Shown here: in pieces, positions 14,752 through 18,008 of the stretch
How the letters are laid out: each line of letters opens with the position of its first letter
Numbering within the stretch: position 1 is the stretch's first letter
Source of the DNA: CAYQTO01 sp964420455
Lineage (GTDB): Bacteria > Sumerlaeota > Sumerlaeia > SLMS01
Direction: 5' to 3'
DNA length: 18,008 nt
Assembly: GCA_964420455.1 (NCBI GenBank)
Contig: CAYQTO010000068.1
Span: 1 to 18,008 of the forward strand
Program-made: the position numbers and the translations under genes
The notes under the pieces: model-generated
Told to the model about the DNA's origin: nothing
Seen by the model: the letters and a program-made list of their open reading frames with translations, nothing else
Database searches by the model: none

Positions 14752-15386
14752 GGCGCGTCTCCGTTGGTGAAGTCGGCGGCATCGACCAAGTCGCGCAGGC
14801 GTCGGCGGGCGCGGTGCAGAGCCACCTTGGCAGCGTTTGTCGAGCGCCCTGTCACGGTGGCGATGTCGGCGAGGGACATCTCCTCGAAGTAATGGAGGTG
14901 AAGGACCTCGCGGTCGGGCGGGGAAAGACGGCCGAGCGCAGCGTGGAGGTCGCGGTCGCGCTGGTTCCGCGCGGCCACCTCCGCCGGTCCCGGAGCGTCG
15001 CAGGCGGGAACGGCGCCATCGTCCGCCAGTGTCTCCATCGACACGACCGGCCGACGCCGACGCAGGGCGCTCACGGCGAGGTTGCGTGCAATCCGGAGGA
15101 CCCATGGCCGGAACGGGCGCCGCCGGTCGAACGATCCCAGCTTGCGATACGCCACAACAAAGGCTTCCTGGGCCAGGTCCTCCGCATCCTCCGCCGATCC
15201 GACAATCCGGTGTATATATGCATAGACGGCGTCGCGGTGCCCTCCGAGGAGGACGGCAAAGGCATCGGCCTCCCCCGCGAGGACGCGCTCGATCGCCCCG
15301 GCCTCCACGTGGGAGGGGGGTGTCTCCTCCCCGTCGAGCGGGGAGGAGAAGAAGCGCCGTGGCCACATGATCGCGGAGGAGACCAT
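14748..15386 (-). CDS. ECF (group IV, RpoE-like) RNA polymerase sigma factor
   Basis: The protein has 212 residues. Sigma region 2 spans about 35-108, with AEDAEDLAQEAFVVAYRKLGSFD (65-87), RPFRPWVLRIARNLAVSALRR (90-110) and the -10-recognising helix between them. Region 4 spans about 143-200, with LGRLSPPDREVLHLHYFEEMSLADIATVTG and a helix-turn-helix ending RSTNAAKVALHRARRRLR. There is no region 3, as in other ECF factors. It directs RNA polymerase to a small regulon, probably for envelope stress. The start at 15386 follows the previous stop (TAA at 15394-15392) by 5 nt with no clear ribosome binding site, which suggests coupling; ATG 15368 is an alternative. It should act on the TGTAAC-N16-CGTAAT element upstream of the operon. 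Confidence 0.92.
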   Translation of the reverse strand: MVSSAIMWPRRFFSSPLDGEETPPSHVEAGAIERVLAGEADAFAVLLGGHRDAVYAYIHRIVGSAEDAEDLAQEAFVVAYRKLGSFDRRRPFRPWVLRIARNLAVSALRRRRPVVSMETLADDGAVPACDAPGPAEVAARNQRDRDLHAALGRLSPPDREVLHLHYFEEMSLADIATVTGRSTNAAKVALHRARRRLRDLVDAADFTNGDAP

Positions 15387-15391
15387 TGGGG

Positions 15392-16300
15392 TTACATGCG
15401 GTTGCGAATCAGATCGGCGATCAGGTCGCCGTCCGCACTGCCCTCGACGACCACGCGGTTGTTGTCAACGGAACGGACGCTGGTGACGAGGGATTCCATG
15501 AGCGCGGCATTCTCGTTGTTGGGGGCGAGCAGGCGGGCCGCGGCATGCCCCCCCTCGACCGCGTCGAGGTACAGGGGCGTGTTCGCCGGGTCCGCCGGCA
15601 CGATCGAAAGCGTCGTATCCATCCCGTCGCCGGCGGAGCGGACCTCGAGGAAGAAGTGGCTGAGGTCGATGGACCGGGCGAAGTCGCCGAAGTCACAATC
15701 GATGCCGGGAGTCCGGACCAGGAATCCGTAGGCGGTGCGGCTGTCCAGGTCGGCGGGGAGATCACGGGCGGCCGGCGTGGAAAGGAAGGATGCGGTCGTG
15801 CTGGTCCGGGCCGCATTCATCCGCTGCAGGGCGTCGGCGCTTCCGCCAAAAACCAGCGTGCCCGCGTCGAGAAACACGGCGTACTTTTCGCCGTCCTCGT
15901 CGTCCCAGTGATGCACGTCATAGCCGCCGAGGGACTGCTTCTCATAGGTTGCATTGAGGGCGACGAGGGAGACGAGCTTCTGCTGGTTGAATCGCCCCTC
16001 GGCAACGATGACGTTGGCGGGGTCCTCGTCGATGCGGCCGTAGAGGCTGATGCGGTCAAGGTCGCTGAACGCGTCGAAATCGGTCAGCGTCTGGATGACG
16101 GCGGCCTGGTTGCGGATCCGCTGCTCGCCCAGTTCGGCGAGGAGTGTGTCAACGGCGGGGGTGTCGAGGGCCTGGCGCACGTTGATGGAGACGAGGAACT
16201 CGGAATCTGCGGGGGCAAGGCGCAGCGGATTGTCGATGGCGGCGGCCGGCGCGGCGAGCGCGGGCAAGCCGACAAGAGTGAGCAGGCGAACGGCTTTCAT
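15392..16300 (-). CDS. Secreted protein of unknown function, first gene of the ECF sigma operon (302 aa)
   Basis: A typical signal peptide (MKAVRLLTLVGLPALAAPAAA, cleavage likely after Ala21) leads to a mature soluble periplasmic or secreted domain. The mature part starts with DNPLRLAPADSEFLVSINV and alternates strands and helices, with a long strand pair near the C-terminus (NNRVVVEGSADGDLIADLI). It has one cysteine in the mature part and no lipobox. I recognise no firm family; DUF3352-like periplasmic proteins have a comparable 'LAP.d...vv.v..' start. The ATG at 16300 has AAGGGAG 8 nt upstream. The gene lies between an ECF-type promoter and the sigma gene. It may be the main output of the sigma factor or a periplasmic input to the anti-sigma factor. 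Confidence 0.75.
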   Translation of the reverse strand: MKAVRLLTLVGLPALAAPAAAIDNPLRLAPADSEFLVSINVRQALDTPAVDTLLAELGEQRIRNQAAVIQTLTDFDAFSDLDRISLYGRIDEDPANVIVAEGRFNQQKLVSLVALNATYEKQSLGGYDVHHWDDEDGEKYAVFLDAGTLVFGGSADALQRMNAARTSTTASFLSTPAARDLPADLDSRTAYGFLVRTPGIDCDFGDFARSIDLSHFFLEVRSAGDGMDTTLSIVPADPANTPLYLDAVEGGHAAARLLAPNNENAALMESLVTSVRSVDNNRVVVEGSADGDLIADLIRNRM

Positions 16301-16356
16301 GGCGGGGCTCCCTTGGTGGGTTTGGAGGCGGCCGCTTCGGGCGACCTCTGTCCCGT

Positions 16357-16384
16357 ATTACGCGGGCGCCATGGAAAGGTTACA
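16357..16384 (-). promoter_or_regulatory. Predicted ECF-sigma promoter
   Basis: On the minus strand TGTAAC (16384-16379) is separated by exactly 16 nt from CGTAAT (16362-16357), 56 nt before the ATG of the secreted-protein gene. This resembles the TGAAAC-N16-CGTA consensus of many ECF sigma factors, with a C/T-rich stretch after the -35. It suggests the operon is transcribed by its own sigma factor. I did not find the same element elsewhere in the window. Confidence 0.55.
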
Positions 16385-16441
16385 GCACAGGCGGGTTATT
16401 CTCCTTGAGCGGGAACGCCCGGCCGCGGAAGAGAGCCACCC

Positions 16442-17170
16442 ATGAGCACCCGCCCCGGCTTTTTCCATTGCCTGCGTCGCGACCTCAAGGCCGCGCTGGA
16501 CAACGATCCCGCCGCTGAGGGCCCCCTCGCCGCCGTCGAGGTCGTCCTTACCTACCCCGGCTTCCACGCCATCCTTCTCCATCGGATCACCCACGCCATC
16601 TATCGCCTCGGGGTGCCCCTCCTCCCCAAGGTTCTCAGCATGCTCAACCGCCTCCTTACGGGGGTGGAAATCCACCAGGCGGCCCGCATAGGCCACGGCT
16701 TTTTCATCGACCATGGCATGGGTGTGGTCATCGGCAGCACCGCCGATATCGGCCCCGACTGCATGCTCTTCCAAGGGGTGACGCTGGGCGGCACCGGCAA
16801 GGAATGCGGCAAGCGCCATCCCACGCTCCGCGCGGGCGTGGTGGTCGGAGCCGGCGCCAAGATTCTAGGCAACATCACCATCGGTCAGAACTGCTACATC
16901 GGCTCGAACTCGGTCGTCCTCCGCGACGTGCCCGACAATTGCACCGTCGTTGGCGTCCCTGGTCGCATCGTGAAGCGCGACGGAATCCGGGTGAAGCCCT
17001 CCGAGCACGTCCTCGATCATACCCTTCCGGACCCGGTCATCGATCGCTTCCGGATGCTCGAGGATCGCATTGACGAGCTCGAGCGGGAGCTCCTCGCCAT
17101 CCGCCGCGCCCACCCGGACCTCAAGGGCTTCGAACTCCCGCATGAGGAACAGGCCCACCGCGAGGGCTGA
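16442..17170 (+). CDS. cysE: Serine O-acetyltransferase
   Basis: This 242-residue enzyme makes O-acetylserine from L-serine and acetyl-CoA, the first step of cysteine synthesis in the cytosol. The N-terminal helical domain has the family PGFHAILLHRITHAIYRLG (39-57). The left-handed beta-helix of hexapeptide repeats runs from about 78 to 175: ARIGHGFFIDHGMGVVIGSTADIG, QGVTLGGTGKECGKRHPTL and GAGAKILGNITIG. The catalytic Asp-His is Asp90-His91 and the second active-site His is His126. A C-terminal coiled helix (195-230) replaces the long tail of E. coli CysE, so this is the shorter bacterial form. It is divergent from the ECF operon, sharing a 141-bp spacer. The ATG at 16442 has only a GAGAG-like site about 7 nt upstream. 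Confidence 0.92.
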   Translation: MSTRPGFFHCLRRDLKAALDNDPAAEGPLAAVEVVLTYPGFHAILLHRITHAIYRLGVPLLPKVLSMLNRLLTGVEIHQAARIGHGFFIDHGMGVVIGSTADIGPDCMLFQGVTLGGTGKECGKRHPTLRAGVVVGAGAKILGNITIGQNCYIGSNSVVLRDVPDNCTVVGVPGRIVKRDGIRVKPSEHVLDHTLPDPVIDRFRMLEDRIDELERELLAIRRAHPDLKGFELPHEEQAHREG

Positions 17171-17267
17171 GTTTCCCCCCGGCGCCGCAAGGCCCAACTC
17201 ACGCTGGCATATGCGGTGCTCTCTGGGTACAAGCACGTTGTCACGACCTTGCCGGAGTTTCCCTCTC

Positions 17268-17918
17268 ATGAAATGCCTTTGCAGGACAGTCCTCGGTCTC
17301 GCCGCGTTGGGCGTGATCGCCACGGGCACCGTCGCCGTCCTTTCGCTCTCTGCACTTGCCTCCGCCGATACGTCTGCCCCGCCACGCGCCGCTGGCCCCG
17401 CCAAGGACACCACCGGGACGGAGCCCCCCGCGGACCCGTCCCCACGCTTTCCTGAACTGAAGGGCCAAAGCCTCACCGAGGTTGATTACCGCCTGCCAGC
17501 AGGCCTCCCCGGCCGCGTCCGCGTCGTCATCATGGCCTTCGAACGCGACCAGCAGGAACTCGTCGATACCTGGATTCCCGCCCTCGTCGCCCTCGAGGAG
17601 GAAGCGCCCGGCTTTCGCTTCTTCGAAATTCCCACCATCTCCTCCAGCTATCGGGTCATCCGTGGCTGGATCGATGGCGGCATGCGCTCCGGGATTCCCG
17701 ACGAGGAGGCCCGGGCCCGCACCATCACCGTCTATACGGACGTCAGTGACGTCGCCGACGCGCTCCGCCTCCCCACCCGCGAGACCATCTATACGATGCT
17801 CCTGGATGACGAAGGCCGCGTTGTTTGGCAGGTGAGCGGTCCCCGCACCGACGCCGCCCTGGAGGAACTGAAGGCCGCCGTTCGCGCGCGCCTCATCAGG
17901 GAAGACAATCCCGAATAG
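17268..17918 (+). CDS. Exported small protein, possibly thioredoxin-like (ATP10-like) fold
   Basis: The 216-residue protein has a signal sequence (MKCLCRTVLGLAALGVIATG, with cleavage likely after ASA near 33). A Pro/Ala/Thr-rich linker (34-60) is followed by a compact alpha/beta domain (65-210). The domain has VRVVIMAFERDQQELVDTWIPAL (84-106), FRFFEIPTIS (117-125), TITVYTDVSD (152-161) and YTMLLDDEGRVVWQVSG (175-191) followed by a terminal helix. This strand-helix order resembles thioredoxin-fold proteins of the ATP10-like type, but no CxxC redox motif is present and the match is by memory only. I chose the ATG at 17268 because the signal peptide starts there; the frame is open further upstream inside cysE. 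GGAG lies 12 nt upstream. It is 97 nt downstream of cysE and may be cotranscribed. The linker and domain make a periplasmic location likely. Confidence 0.7.
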   Translation: MKCLCRTVLGLAALGVIATGTVAVLSLSALASADTSAPPRAAGPAKDTTGTEPPADPSPRFPELKGQSLTEVDYRLPAGLPGRVRVVIMAFERDQQELVDTWIPALVALEEEAPGFRFFEIPTISSSYRVIRGWIDGGMRSGIPDEEARARTITVYTDVSDVADALRLPTRETIYTMLLDDEGRVVWQVSGPRTDAALEELKAAVRARLIREDNPE

Positions 17919-17933
17919 GGGAGAAGACCGAGC

Positions 17934-17956
17934 GCCGGGGGGATTCGCCCCCCGGC
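17934..17956 (+). terminator. GC-rich hairpin after the exported-protein gene
   Basis: GCCGGGGGG (17934-17942) and CCCCCCGGC (17948-17956) pair perfectly over 9 bp with loop ATTCG. It begins 15 nt after the stop codon. It is probably a terminator, although no T-run follows. The remaining 52 nt to the window end show no feature. Confidence 0.55.
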
Positions 17957-18008
17957 CCCGGCAACCTTCAGCTAATCAGACAGAAACCTTGGAATCGACG
18001 AGGGTCTC

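Noticed and set aside
14752..15366. Upstream extension of the anti-sigma frame through the sigma gene
   Set aside because: The extra part is Arg/Gly/Pro-rich shadow of the sigma gene; the ATG at 14751 overlaps the sigma stop in ATGA.
1..18008. tRNA, rRNA, CRISPR array, insertion sequence or attachment site
   Set aside because: No T-loop-like GGTTCGAATCC, no rRNA stretch, no regularly spaced DNA repeats and no transposase-like protein were seen on either strand.

Overview
The window is GC-rich and gene-dense, and almost everything is coded on the minus strand. It looks like draft or metagenome-derived chromosome (there is a 10-N gap at 6534-6543) from a Gram-negative heterotroph of a poorly sampled phylum. 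Two O-antigen-ligase-like membrane proteins, signal peptides and an ECF sigma/anti-sigma pair support a Gram-negative envelope. I cannot fix the phylum. No photosynthesis gene, rRNA, tRNA, CRISPR array or insertion sequence was seen.

Layout. (1) 1-1150: the 3' end of a plus-strand gene converges on a minus-strand leuB (3-isopropylmalate dehydrogenase). (2) 1281-6673, minus strand, the most interesting part. A gene for a V4R-domain protein (6673-6028, broken by the assembly gap) ends in its own terminator. A close paralogue follows (5600-4938), and then a 983-residue protein (4885-1934) and a 173-residue protein (1887-1366), closed by a strong terminator at 1281-1320. The 173-residue protein aligns by eye along the phycobiliprotein globin fold. 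The 983-residue protein is built from about eight tandem copies of ~117 residues that carry the same core. None has the canonical bilin-attachment cysteine, but several keep the neighbouring Arg-Asp or Asp. Because V4R domains are linked to tetrapyrrole and small-ligand binding, I read this as a candidate tetrapyrrole- or bilin-related scaffold/sensor system in a non-photosynthetic setting. That function is inference.

(3) 6974-14167, minus strand: a cell-surface polysaccharide cluster. A divergent dihydrodipicolinate-synthase-family protein that lacks the Schiff-base lysine comes first. It is followed by an O-antigen-ligase/polymerase with a long helical-repeat tail, a small orphan protein, a second ligase-like membrane protein and a GT4 glycosyltransferase. 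The last four genes overlap by 4 nt each (GTGA or ATGA), so they are very probably one translationally coupled operon.

(4) 14275-16300, minus strand: an operon of a secreted protein, an ECF sigma factor and a membrane anti-sigma factor. It is preceded by a promoter-like TGTAAC-N16-CGTAAT element of ECF type, which suggests autoregulation. (5) 16442-17918, plus strand: serine acetyltransferase (cysE), then a small exported protein with a possible thioredoxin-like fold and a GC-rich hairpin after it.
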